From NCBI GenBank assembly GCA_947479995.1, contig CANKBT010000136.1, forward strand, positions 1 to 7,878: a stretch of 7,878 nucleotides of DNA, given 5' to 3'. The position numbers and the translations under genes are program-made. Every line of letters begins with the position of its first letter. Position 1 is the first letter of the stretch. The notes below the pieces were generated by a model that worked only from the letters and a program-made list of their open reading frames with translations, was not told where the DNA came from and did not search any database. This document shows positions 1 to 6,165 of this stretch, piece after piece. The DNA is from Frankiaceae bacterium (GTDB lineage Bacteria > Actinomycetota > Actinomycetes > Mycobacteriales > SCTD01).

Positions 1-53
1 GCGATGGTGCGGCGGACGCGGGTGTGCACCGCGTCGGGGCGGGTGGCGGCCAC
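1..53 (-). CDS. 5' fragment of a regulator-like gene (possibly TetR family), cut by window edge
   Basis: Only 17 full codons and part of the next are present, reading M-A-A-T-R-P-D-A-V-H-T-R-V-R-R-T-I and then Ala whatever the missing third base. The GTG start at 53 is supported by a strong ribosome binding site GAGGAGG at 68-62, eight bases upstream. A second GTG at 62-60 is in frame but overlaps that site, so 53 is preferred. The basic R-x-R-V-R-R-T-I-A segment resembles the start of the first helix of TetR-family DNA-binding domains, and a promoter-overlapping inverted repeat sits just upstream, as expected for an autorepressor. Both points are suggestive only; the family cannot be proven from 18 residues. 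That a gene starts here is fairly secure, its identity is not. Confidence 0.5.
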   Translation of the reverse strand, partial: MAATRPDAVHTRVRRTI

Positions 54-79
54 GCGTCGCACCTCCTCGGGGGGTCAGG

Positions 80-99
80 GTGCTTGCAACAGTAAGCAC
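80..99. promoter_or_regulatory. Inverted repeat GTGCTT-N8-AAGCAC, candidate repressor operator
   Basis: The two 6-base arms are perfect complements separated by eight bases. The repeat covers the predicted -10 box of the left-edge gene, so a bound repressor would block transcription. Size, symmetry and position fit TetR-family operators, which are commonly imperfect palindromes of about 15-20 bases. The region is also noticeably more A/T-containing than its surroundings. The cognate protein is inferred to be the left-edge gene product. Confidence 0.45.
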
Positions 100-117
100 T
101 TGGCGATCATCCGTCGA
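89..117 (-). promoter_or_regulatory. Predicted sigma-70-type promoter for the left-edge gene
   Basis: Read on the minus strand, TCGACG (117-112, four of six matches to TTGACA) lies 17 bases from TACTGT (94-89, TAnnnT type). The expected transcription start is near position 82, giving a short leader containing the GAGGAGG site before the GTG at 53. The -10 element falls inside the inverted repeat at 80-99. This is a consensus match by eye and not experimentally supported. Confidence 0.4.
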
Positions 118-149
118 CCCCTCGGCCTGTGATCCGCCCCTCAGGGGTC
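116..149 (-). terminator. Weak stem-loop at the end of the FAD monooxygenase gene
   Basis: GACCCCT (116-122) can pair with AGGGGTC (143-149) across a 20-base loop. A tighter alternative pairs CCCC (137-140) with GGGG (144-147) around the stop codon at 143-141. There is no T-tract after either hairpin on the minus strand, so this is not a classic intrinsic terminator. It could act as a transcript-end hairpin for the long leftward operon, but confidence is low. Confidence 0.25.
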
Positions 150-1562
150 GGTGAGCAGCCCCCACGGCACGCGCAGCCCGGCCTCGTCGCGGGCGGCCGC
201 GAGCACGGCGCGGTCCGGCCGCAGCACGACGACGGCGTGCCGGCGGCGGCGCAGCCAGGCGCTCAGCGGGTCGGCCGGGGCGGCGCCGAGCGCCAGGGCC
301 ACCCCCTCGAGCCGGTCGGCGACCGCCTGCAGCCCGGGCGTCACCGCGCCCGTCGTGAGGACGGCGAAGCGCGGGCCGACCACGTCGTCGAGCCGCCGCC
401 CGGCGACCCCGGGCTGGGGCGGCAGCGCCCCCGCGGAGCGGCCGCGCGTCAGCGCGCTGCCCCGCAGCGCCGGCGAGCCGCGGTCGAGCAGCGCCGTGCC
501 GCCGGGCACGCGGACGACGCCGGCGAGCACCGCGCGGCGCACCGCGGCGGCGCGGTCCTGCCCGCCCGTCATCGCCCAGCCGGCGGTGACGGCCTGGCGC
601 ACCTGCGCGCGGGCGTGCGGCCGGCGCTCCTGCGCGTACGTCGCGAGCAGCGCCTCGGGCGCCCGGCCGTGGAGCACGCGCGCCAGCCGCCAGGCCAGCG
701 CGTGCGCGTCGCGCAGCCCGGCGCCGAGGCCCTGGCCGACGAAGGGCGGCGTCACGTGCGCGGCGTCGCCGAGCAGGAAGGTGCGGCCCTCCTGCCAGCG
801 GTCCGCCAGCCGGGCGGCGAAGCCGTACGCCGCCCGGCGGACCACCCGCACCTCGCGCCCGCCGGTCCACGGCGCGAGCAGCGGCCCGACGTCGAGGTCG
901 GCCTCGCCGTCGCGCAGCTGGAACTCCCAGCGGTAGCGGTCGCGCCCGACGCGCAGCACGGTCGCCGCCCGCGCCGGGTCGCACACCTGCGTCACGCCGT
1001 CCCACACCGGCAGCTCCGCCTCGCACAGGACGTCGACGACGAGCCAGGTCTCGCTGAAGCCGAGGTCGTCCCAGCGCGCCCCGACCGCCGCGCGCACCGT
1101 GCTGCCGGCGCCGTCGCAGCCGAGCACCGCCGACGCCTCGACGTCGCCGCCGTCGGTCTCGACCACCGGCGCGGCGCCCGCGCGCACGCCGGTCACGGTC
1201 GCCGTGCGCGGCGGCGCGGCGAGCCGGGCACGCAGCAGCGCCTCGAGGTCGGGCTGGTCGAACAGGTTGGCGCCCGGCCAGCCGTGCGCGCCGCGCGCCG
1301 GCCGCCGGAACTCCGCCATCACGCGGTGCTGCGCGTCGACCAGCCGCAGCCCGAGGGCGGCGCGGCTGACCCCGGCGAAGGCGTCGGCGACGCCGGCCGC
1401 CTGCAGCACCCGGTGCACCTCGTCGTCGAGGTGCACGGCGCGCGGCAGCGCGTACGGCGCGGCGTGCCGCTCGAGCACCACCACCGGCACGCCGAGCTCC
1501 TGCAGCAGCACCGCGGCGGTCAGCCCGGTCGGCCCGGCGCCGACGACGACCACCGGCTTCAC
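141..1562 (-). CDS. FAD-dependent aromatic monooxygenase (PHBH/MhpA-type hydroxylase family)
   Basis: The 473-residue protein is a class A flavoprotein monooxygenase, a family that uses NAD(P)H and O2 to hydroxylate aromatic or polyketide substrates in the cytoplasm. Visible motifs are the dinucleotide-binding GAGPTG at residues 8-13, the CDGAGS 'DG' motif at 149-154, and the 'GD' FAD-ribityl motif around LLGDAAH (263-269) followed by PPFVGQGLGAGLRDA. The C-terminal part (about 385-473) resembles the thioredoxin-like domain of the PheA/MhpA subgroup but has no CxxC. The GTG start at 1562 overlaps the stop of the Ada-like gene as GTGA and puts the FAD motif at the N-terminus; an upstream in-frame start at 1625 would add 21 unrelated residues. 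It is the last gene of the leftward chain. Its substrate cannot be told from sequence; its place behind DNA alkylation repair genes is unusual. Confidence 0.85.
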   Translation of the reverse strand: MKPVVVVGAGPTGLTAAVLLQELGVPVVVLERHAAPYALPRAVHLDDEVHRVLQAAGVADAFAGVSRAALGLRLVDAQHRVMAEFRRPARGAHGWPGANLFDQPDLEALLRARLAAPPRTATVTGVRAGAAPVVETDGGDVEASAVLGCDGAGSTVRAAVGARWDDLGFSETWLVVDVLCEAELPVWDGVTQVCDPARAATVLRVGRDRYRWEFQLRDGEADLDVGPLLAPWTGGREVRVVRRAAYGFAARLADRWQEGRTFLLGDAAHVTPPFVGQGLGAGLRDAHALAWRLARVLHGRAPEALLATYAQERRPHARAQVRQAVTAGWAMTGGQDRAAAVRRAVLAGVVRVPGGTALLDRGSPALRGSALTRGRSAGALPPQPGVAGRRLDDVVGPRFAVLTTGAVTPGLQAVADRLEGVALALGAAPADPLSAWLRRRRHAVVVLRPDRAVLAAARDEAGLRVPWGLLTDP

Positions 1563-1798
1563 CGGGCGGCTCGCCAGGCGGCGTGCTGCGCGCGCAGGCA
1601 GGTGCCGCACGGGCGGTAGCCGCACGCGACCGCCGTCGCCTCGTCGGCGAAGAAGACGCGGTGCCGCGCGTAGCCCTGCGGCAGCGCCCGCAGCGCCGAC
1701 GGGCAGTCGAGCCGGCCGTAGACCCGTGAGCGCGCGTTGCCGCCGAGCGTGCCCGGCACGTCGCTGTCGTACGCGCCGTCGGGGCCGAGCAGCCTCAC
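1559..1798 (-). CDS. Small orphan Ada-type metal-binding domain protein
   Basis: This 79-residue protein resembles the N-terminal zinc domain of the Ada alkylation-response protein on its own. The core runs from Tyr27 (VYGRLDCPSA) to the C64-G-T-C67 pair, with the family pattern F-F-A-D-E-x-x-A-x-x-x-G-Y-R-P-C. E. coli Ada binds zinc with C38, C42, C69 and C72, and C38 also accepts methyl groups from DNA phosphotriesters. Here the second pair is intact, but the first pair is reduced to one cysteine (C32) in D-C-P-S-A, and an extra cysteine, C59, lies just before the GYRPC motif. The start GTG at 1798 overlaps the ogt stop as GTGA; a longer frame up to 1888 would lie inside ogt. It may sense or bind damaged DNA alongside Ogt, but methyl transfer is doubtful with this cysteine pattern. 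The similarity is clear, the function is inferred. Confidence 0.8.
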   Translation of the reverse strand: MRLLGPDGAYDSDVPGTLGGNARSRVYGRLDCPSALRALPQGYARHRVFFADEATAVACGYRPCGTCLRAQHAAWRAAR

Positions 1799-2367
1799 GC
1801 CGACTCCATCGCCAGCAGCGCGCGCTTGGCGCCCGTGCCGCCCAGGTAGTCGCCGAGACCGCCGCCGGTGCGCACGACGCGGTGGCACGGCACGACGAGG
1901 GGCAGCGGGTTGGTCGCGCAGGCCGTGCCGACCGCCCGCACCGCGGCGGGGCGACCGGCGTCGCGGGCCACCTCGGCGTACGTGCGGGTGGTGCCGTACG
2001 CGATGGCCGGCAGCCGGTCGAGCACCTCCCGCCGGAACGCGCCGCGCGCCAGCGCCAGGTCGAGCGGCAGGTCGAAGGCGCGGCGGCGGCCGGCGAGGTA
2101 CTCGTCGAGCTCGCGGGCGGCGGCGTCGAGCCGGCCGGGCGCCGCGAGCACGCGCGGCGACAGCCGGGCGGCGAGGTCGGCCAGGACCCGGTCGTGGCCC
2201 TCGGCGGCGAAGGCCACCCGCACCAGCCCGCGCGGGGTGGCGGCGAGCAGCAGCGGCCCGTACGGCGAGTCGAGCGTGCGGTAGGCGACGTCGAGCAGGC
2301 CCTGCGCCTCGGCGTCGCGCACCAGGCGGGCGTGCAGGTGGTCGGGGACGGTCTCGGCTGTCGTCAC
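1795..2367 (-). CDS. ogt: Methylated-DNA--protein-cysteine S-methyltransferase (O6-alkylguanine repair)
   Basis: The 190-residue protein is a suicide DNA repair enzyme that moves alkyl groups from O6-alkylguanine in DNA onto its own cysteine. The signature P-C-H-R-V at 160-164 gives the acceptor C161. The preceding R-A-V-G-T-A-C-A-T-N-P (144-154) holds the conserved Arg and Asn, and G-T-T-R-T-Y-A-E-V-A (125-134) belongs to the helix-turn-helix that binds DNA. The N-terminal domain starts at about residue 26 (DVAYRTLDSPYGPL); the first 25 residues (T-A-E-T-V-P-D-H-L-H-A-R-L-V...) form an extra helical extension. The GTG start at 2367 overlaps the sigma factor stop as GTGA. A longer open frame upstream is arginine-rich shadow coding. 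The gene sits where an anti-sigma gene usually follows an ECF sigma factor, which hints at a regulatory link. Confidence 0.93.
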   Translation of the reverse strand: MTTAETVPDHLHARLVRDAEAQGLLDVAYRTLDSPYGPLLLAATPRGLVRVAFAAEGHDRVLADLAARLSPRVLAAPGRLDAAARELDEYLAGRRRAFDLPLDLALARGAFRREVLDRLPAIAYGTTRTYAEVARDAGRPAAVRAVGTACATNPLPLVVPCHRVVRTGGGLGDYLGGTGAKRALLAMESA

Positions 2368-2816
2368 AGCAGGCTCCTCCGGAGGGCGGCGACGCCGTCG
2401 GCGGCGGCGCGTCGCGCGGCCTCCGGCGACCCGCCGACGAGGGCGGCGACCTCCGCGTGCGGGAGGCCGGCGAGGTGGTGGTGGGCGACGCAGGCGCGCT
2501 GCTTGGGAGGCAGGGCCGCGAGCGCCGCGTACAGGTCGAGCTCGGGCAGGTCGTCCAGGACGCCCCGCTCGGGCAGGTCGGCGACGGGCACCGCCCGCCG
2601 GGCGCGGGCGCGCAGCGCGTCGACGCCGCGGCGCCGGGCGATCGTCACCAGCCACGCGCGCACGTCGCTGCCCTCGGGCAGCGAGGGGTAGGCCCGCAGC
2701 GCGGACAGGAACGCCTCGGACCACACGTCGTCCGCGGCGTCAGGGCCGACGACGGCCCGGCAGACGCGGAGGACGTGCGGCCCGTGCTCGCGCACGACCT
2801 GCTCGAAGGGCACCAC
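2364..2816 (-). CDS. Sigma-70 family (ECF-like) RNA polymerase sigma factor
   Basis: The 150-residue protein has the two-domain layout of ECF sigma factors. Region 2 covers about residues 4-72 (F-E-Q-V-V-R-E-H-G ... D-A-A-D-D-V-W-S-E-A-F-L-S-A-L ... V-R-A-W-L-V-T-I-A-R-R). Region 4, with its helix-turn-helix, covers about 95-148 (A-L-P-P-K-Q-R-A-C-V, then L-P-H-A-E-V-A-A-L-V-G). Two adjacent GTG codons (2816 and 2813) are the only plausible starts after the protease stop at 2870; the ribosome binding site is poor (only a short AGG-like stretch). A 53-base gap separates it from marP, so it may begin a sub-operon, but I see no clear promoter there. No recognisable anti-sigma gene (zinc-binding HxxxCxxC or a transmembrane protein) follows; ogt overlaps its stop. 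Its regulon is unknown, with alkylation response the obvious guess. Confidence 0.85.
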   Translation of the reverse strand: MVPFEQVVREHGPHVLRVCRAVVGPDAADDVWSEAFLSALRAYPSLPEGSDVRAWLVTIARRRGVDALRARARRAVPVADLPERGVLDDLPELDLYAALAALPPKQRACVAHHHLAGLPHAEVAALVGGSPEAARRAAADGVAALRRSLL

Positions 2817-2869
2817 GCCTGCAGGACGCCCGGGAGCGGCCGGACGTGAGGTCGCCGGGCGAGGACCGG

Positions 2870-4057
2870 TCAGTCGCAGGGCCCGGTGTCGACCGCGTCC
2901 TCCGCGGTGAGCCCGGCCTGCGCCTCGGGCGCGACCTCGGCGGCGGTGAGCGCGTAGCCGGTGTCGGCGTCGTCGGCGGCGGCGGCGAACACCACGCCGA
3001 GCACCGCGCCGGACGCGTCGACCACCGGCCCGCCGGAGTTGCCGGGCCGCACCCGGCCGCGCAGCGCGTAGACCTCGCGCACGACCTCGCCGCGGTCGTA
3101 GATGTCGGGGCCGCGCGCGTCGACGACCTCGCGCACGCGGGCGGCGTCGGCGCGGTACGGGCCGTCCTGCGGGTAGCCGAGCACCACCGCGCTCGTGCCG
3201 GGCGGCGCGGCCGGCGCGAAGGCGAGCGGGTCGCCCGGCAGGCCCTCGACGGCGAGGACCGCGAGGTCCTTGGCCGGGTCGAACAGGACGACCTCGCCGT
3301 CGAGCTGCCGCCCGTCGGGCAGCTCGACCTGCGGCGCGTCGACGCCGGCGAGCACGTGCGCGTTGGTCATGAGCCGGTCGGGCGCGTACTGGAAGGCGGT
3401 GCCCTCGAGGCGCCGCGAGCACGACGCCGCCACCCCGGTCACCTTGAGCACCTCGTCGGCCAGGCGGGTGACCACCTCGCTCTGCGCGAGGGCGGCGTCG
3501 GGCGGGTCGGTCGTCGCGGCGTCGGTGGGGTCGAGCGAGCCGAAGACGTCGGGGAAGCCGCGGTCGTCGACGAGGTCGCGGAAGCCCTCGACCGACGCAC
3601 GCGCGCGGTCGGGGACGAGCGCGTCGACGGTCGTGATGACCACCGAGCGGCGCACCTGCGAGGCCACCGCCGGGTAGGACGACGACGCGACGGCCGAGCC
3701 GACCAGCCAGGCGACGAGCAGCAGGCTGACGACGCTGAGCGCCGCGCCGCCGACCGCGTCGACGCGCCGCACCGGCGTCCAGGTCAGCCGCCGCCGCAGC
3801 AGGCCGCCGACCACGCTGAGGGCCAGCTGCCCGAGCAGGGCGAGCGCCAGCACGATCGCCAGCGCGAGCAGCGTGGTGTCGGCGCCGCGCTCGCGGCCCT
3901 CGTCGACGACGCGCGGGGCGAGCTGCGCGCCGAGCACGCCGCCGCCGACGAAGCCGACGAACGACAGCGCGCCGACGACGAAGCCCTGCCGGTAGCCCGA
4001 GAAGGCGAAGACGGCCGCGAGCAGCAGCAGGACGACGTCGAGCAGGTCGCCGCGCAC
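2870..4057 (-). CDS. marP: MarP-like membrane serine protease (CvpA domain fused to trypsin-like protease)
   Basis: The 395-residue protein pairs an N-terminal CvpA-like membrane domain, with four hydrophobic helices at about 5-20, 24-46, 61-89 and 100-123, with an extracytoplasmic trypsin-like protease. The triad is readable: His234 in T-N-A-H-V, Asp264 in K-D-L-A-V-L, Ser341 in R-P-G-N-S-G-G-P. Cys213 and the near-terminal Cys394 match the stabilising disulfide of M. tuberculosis MarP (Rv3671c, about 397 residues; Cys214-Cys395, His235, Asp264, Ser343). In that species MarP is needed for acid and oxidative stress resistance and processes the peptidoglycan hydrolase RipA. The GTG start at 4057 shares one base with the TAG stop of the NUDIX gene and begins directly at the first helix. 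The gene order upstream is also that of Mycobacterium, which supports orthology. Confidence 0.93.
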   Translation of the reverse strand: MRGDLLDVVLLLLAAVFAFSGYRQGFVVGALSFVGFVGGGVLGAQLAPRVVDEGRERGADTTLLALAIVLALALLGQLALSVVGGLLRRRLTWTPVRRVDAVGGAALSVVSLLLVAWLVGSAVASSSYPAVASQVRRSVVITTVDALVPDRARASVEGFRDLVDDRGFPDVFGSLDPTDAATTDPPDAALAQSEVVTRLADEVLKVTGVAASCSRRLEGTAFQYAPDRLMTNAHVLAGVDAPQVELPDGRQLDGEVVLFDPAKDLAVLAVEGLPGDPLAFAPAAPPGTSAVVLGYPQDGPYRADAARVREVVDARGPDIYDRGEVVREVYALRGRVRPGNSGGPVVDASGAVLGVVFAAAADDADTGYALTAAEVAPEAQAGLTAEDAVDTGPCD

Positions 4058-4803
4058 TAGCCCGCCCCGGGCCGGGCCTGCGAGGGCTCGACCTGGGAGA
4101 CCTCGGCGCCGGGCAGGTCGACCGGCGTCGTGCCCCGCCGCGCGAGCGCGACGACGCCCTCGTCGAGCGCCCGCCGGCGCGCGCGGTCCCACGGCCGCGC
4201 CCAGCCGCCGAGCCGCAGCACGCCGTCGAGCACGCCGGCGGTGAAGCCCCAGACCAGCAGCCCGCCGTCCTCGTCGCCGACCTCGCTGCCGACCTGGAAG
4301 GCCGGGCCCTGCCAGCCGCTGGGGTGCGTGACGGTCCAGCGCCGCGCGGGGTCGACGAGGTGCGCGACCGGCACCCGCCACACCGACGCCACCTCGGCGG
4401 TGTCGACCGCGCGCACCGGGTGCGGGGCGCGCCAGAGCGCGAGCACGGGCGTGACGACGAAGCCCGACGGCGGCAGCCACAGGTCGGGCAGCGTGCCGAT
4501 CACCTCGACGGTCGCGGGGTCGAGCCCGACCTCCTCCTGCGCCTCGCGCAGCGCGGCCGCGACCGGCCCGTCGTCCTCGGGGTCCTGCGCCCCGCCGGGG
4601 AAGGCCGGCTGGCCGGCGTGCGAGCGCAGCGTCGCCGCGCGCTCGATGAGCAGCAGGTCGGGGCCGTCCGGGCCCTCGGCGAACAGCACGAGCACCGCGG
4701 ACGGGCGGCCGCCCTCGGGCGGCGGCAGGAAGCGCGTGAGGTCCTCGCCGCGCACCGACGGCAGCGCGTCGGCCAGCGGCTGCAGCCACGCGGGCAGGCT
4801 CAC
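4057..4803 (-). CDS. NUDIX hydrolase, NudL-like coenzyme A pyrophosphatase
   Basis: This 248-residue cytoplasmic NUDIX protein likely hydrolyses CoA or acyl-CoA to 4'-phosphopantetheine derivatives plus 3',5'-ADP. The CoA-pyrophosphatase signature L-R-S-H-A-G-Q-P-A-F-P-G-G spans residues 59-71 and runs into the NUDIX box, whose metal-binding R-E-A-Q-E-E-V-G lies at 86-93. As in E. coli NudL, the usual first Gly and Glu of the box are replaced (here Ala72 and Asp78). The GTG start at 4803 overlaps the thioredoxin stop as GTGA; upstream frame extension is arginine-rich shadow. The last 25 residues are low-complexity and probably disordered. Its place between the thioredoxin and marP is the same as Rv3672c in M. 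tuberculosis. The subfamily call is confident; the substrate is by family. Confidence 0.9.
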   Translation of the reverse strand: MSLPAWLQPLADALPSVRGEDLTRFLPPPEGGRPSAVLVLFAEGPDGPDLLLIERAATLRSHAGQPAFPGGAQDPEDDGPVAAALREAQEEVGLDPATVEVIGTLPDLWLPPSGFVVTPVLALWRAPHPVRAVDTAEVASVWRVPVAHLVDPARRWTVTHPSGWQGPAFQVGSEVGDEDGGLLVWGFTAGVLDGVLRLGGWARPWDRARRRALDEGVVALARRGTTPVDLPGAEVSQVEPSQARPGAG

Positions 4804-5381
4804 AGCGCGACGCCCAGGTGCTCGGCGACGAGGGCGTCGAGCTCGGCGGCGTCGCGGAACGCCCCGCTCTTGACGAAGGCCACCTCGCCGTCGGCGGTGA
4901 CGAGCAGCGTCTGCGGCGGCCCCGAGCCGTACGCCCGGAGCACCTCGCCGTCGTCGTCGACGACGCTCGGGTAGCGGATGCCCTGCTCGCGCGCGTACGT
5001 CAGGGCGCTGTCGAGCGCGTCCTGGGTGAGCACGCCGACGACGCCGAGCCGGCCCTCGCCGCGCGCCGCGGCGTCGACGAGCAGCGGCACCTCCTCCAGG
5101 CACGGGCCGCACCACGTCGCCCAGACGTTGACGAGCAGCGGCGTGCCCGGCGCCTGCCGCAGCGCCACGTCGGCGCCGCCGCCCAGGCACGGCAGCACGA
5201 GGTCGGGCACCTCGGTGCCGAGGCCGGCCGGGCAGGGGTCGAGGGCCGCCTGCGCGCGCAGCGCCTCGACCCGCGGGTCGGGCGCCGCCGCCGGCTCGCC
5301 GCGGTCGCGCGTGCCCCAGGCGAGCGCGCCGACGAGCAGGGCCAGCACCGCGAGCAGCGGCACCAGGCGCGAGGTCCTCAC
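4800..5381 (-). CDS. Membrane-anchored thioredoxin-like protein (TlpA/ResA type)
   Basis: The 193-residue protein has an N-terminal hydrophobic segment (about 6-23, L-V-P-L-L-A-V-L-A-L-L-V-G-A-L-A-W-G) after two arginines, acting as an uncleaved anchor or signal peptide, followed by an extracytoplasmic thioredoxin fold. The redox motif W-A-T-W-C-G-P-C is at residues 87-94 (active cysteines 91 and 94), followed by E-E-V-P as usual for TlpA/ResA. A cis-proline region is visible at G-P-P-Q-T-L-L-V-T-A-D-G. Two further cysteines, C50 and C65, precede the active site and may form a structural disulfide. The GTG start at 5381 overlaps the nth stop as GTGA. Position matches Rv3673c of M. tuberculosis. 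It could handle disulfides of exported partners such as MarP, but that is an inference from the neighbourhood. Confidence 0.9.
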   Translation of the reverse strand: MRTSRLVPLLAVLALLVGALAWGTRDRGEPAAAPDPRVEALRAQAALDPCPAGLGTEVPDLVLPCLGGGADVALRQAPGTPLLVNVWATWCGPCLEEVPLLVDAAARGEGRLGVVGVLTQDALDSALTYAREQGIRYPSVVDDDGEVLRAYGSGPPQTLLVTADGEVAFVKSGAFRDAAELDALVAEHLGVAL

Positions 5382-6100
5382 GGCGACACCTCGACCTGCT
5401 CGGGCGTCTTCACGAGGGCCGCGGCGACCTCCGGGTCCGTCGGCCCGGCGCCGTACGACGGGCACCAGCGCGCCAGCCCGCACGCGCCGCACGCGGGCTT
5501 GCGGGCGTGGCAGACGCGGCGGCCGTGGAAGATCGTGCGGTGCGACAGCAGGGTCCAGTCGGCGCGCGGGAACAGCGCCCCGACGGCGTGCTCGACCTTG
5601 ACCGGGTCGTCCTCGGCGGTCCAGCCCCAGCGCCGCACCAGCCGCCCCACGTGCGTGTCGACCGTGATGCCCGGCACCCCGAAGGCGTCCCCGAGCACGA
5701 CGTTGGCCGTCTTGCGCCCGATGCCCGGCAGCTGCACGAGGTCCTCGAGCCGGCCGGGCACCTCGCCGCCGTGGCGCTCGACGAGCGCGGCGCCGAGCCC
5801 CATGAGCGAGGTGGCCTTGTTGCGGAAGAAGCCGGTCGTGCGGATGAGCTCCTCGAGCTCGGCGCGGTCGGCCCCGGCGTAGTCGGCCGCGGTCGGGTAG
5901 CGCGCGAACAGCGCGGGCGTCACCTGGTTGACCCGCTTGTCGGTGCACTGGGCCGACAGGACGGTCGCGACGGCCAGCTCGAGCGGCGTCGTGAAGTCGA
6001 GCTCGCAGTGCGCGTCGGGGTGCAGGACGGCCAGCTCGCGGTGCATCCGGCGGGCCCGGCGGACCAGCGCCGTCCGGCTCGAGTCGCGCACGGCTGCCAC
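5378..6100 (-). CDS. nth: Endonuclease III (DNA glycosylase/AP lyase for oxidised pyrimidines)
   Basis: The 240-residue protein removes oxidised pyrimidines from DNA and nicks the abasic site in base excision repair. The helix-hairpin-helix L-P-G-I-G-R-K-T-A at 124-132 contains catalytic Lys130, and V-D-T-H-V-G-R contains catalytic Asp148. Cysteines 197, 204, 207 and 213 follow the exact C-x6-C-x2-C-x5-C spacing of the 4Fe-4S cluster. The start is a choice: a longer frame begins at a TTG at 6166, but it has no ribosome binding site. I choose GTG at 6100 because a TAnnnT -10 box (TACGCT, 6112-6107) lies six bases upstream, the pattern of a leaderless mRNA, and because the resulting length is close to mycobacterial Nth (about 245). 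GTG at 6091 is also possible. It heads the leftward gene chain. Confidence 0.93.
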   Translation of the reverse strand: MAAVRDSSRTALVRRARRMHRELAVLHPDAHCELDFTTPLELAVATVLSAQCTDKRVNQVTPALFARYPTAADYAGADRAELEELIRTTGFFRNKATSLMGLGAALVERHGGEVPGRLEDLVQLPGIGRKTANVVLGDAFGVPGITVDTHVGRLVRRWGWTAEDDPVKVEHAVGALFPRADWTLLSHRTIFHGRRVCHARKPACGACGLARWCPSYGAGPTDPEVAAALVKTPEQVEVSP

Positions 6101-6106
6101 CTGCCG

Positions 6107-6112
6107 AGCGTA
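6107..6112 (-). promoter_or_regulatory. -10 box TACGCT for a leaderless nth transcript
   Basis: On the minus strand TACGCT is followed by six bases (CGGCAG) and then the GTG of nth at 6100, so transcription would begin at the start codon itself. This matches the TAnnnT placement of leaderless promoters, which are common in Actinobacteria. No good -35 box is visible at 17-18 bases upstream. It is the only TAnnnT in the divergent region on that strand near the gene. Confidence 0.45.
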
Positions 6113-6165
6113 CGGCGCGGGGCCGGGCGCCACCTCGCGGTGCGCCGGCCGGGTGACCTTCCTCA

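Noticed and set aside
129..1619. Long plus-strand open frame (496 codons) opposite the FAD monooxygenase
   Set aside because: Its translation is dominated by Arg, Ala, Gly and Pro with no family motif, and it mirrors a clear minus-strand enzyme. It is a GC-rich antisense shadow.
2364..2816. The ECF-like sigma factor as the partner of the RsiG-like protein
   Set aside because: Known RsiG proteins bind WhiG/FliA-type sigma factors, which have an additional region 3; this 150-residue protein has only regions 2 and 4.
1099..2849. Plus-strand open frames opposite the Ada-like, ogt and sigma genes
   Set aside because: Low-complexity Arg/Ser/Ala translations without domains; the minus strand carries the recognisable proteins.
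2846..4060. Plus-strand 404-codon frame opposite marP
   Set aside because: Rich in His, Arg, Asp and Glu repeats typical of reverse-strand reading of GC-rich coding DNA; marP on the minus strand has a full catalytic triad.
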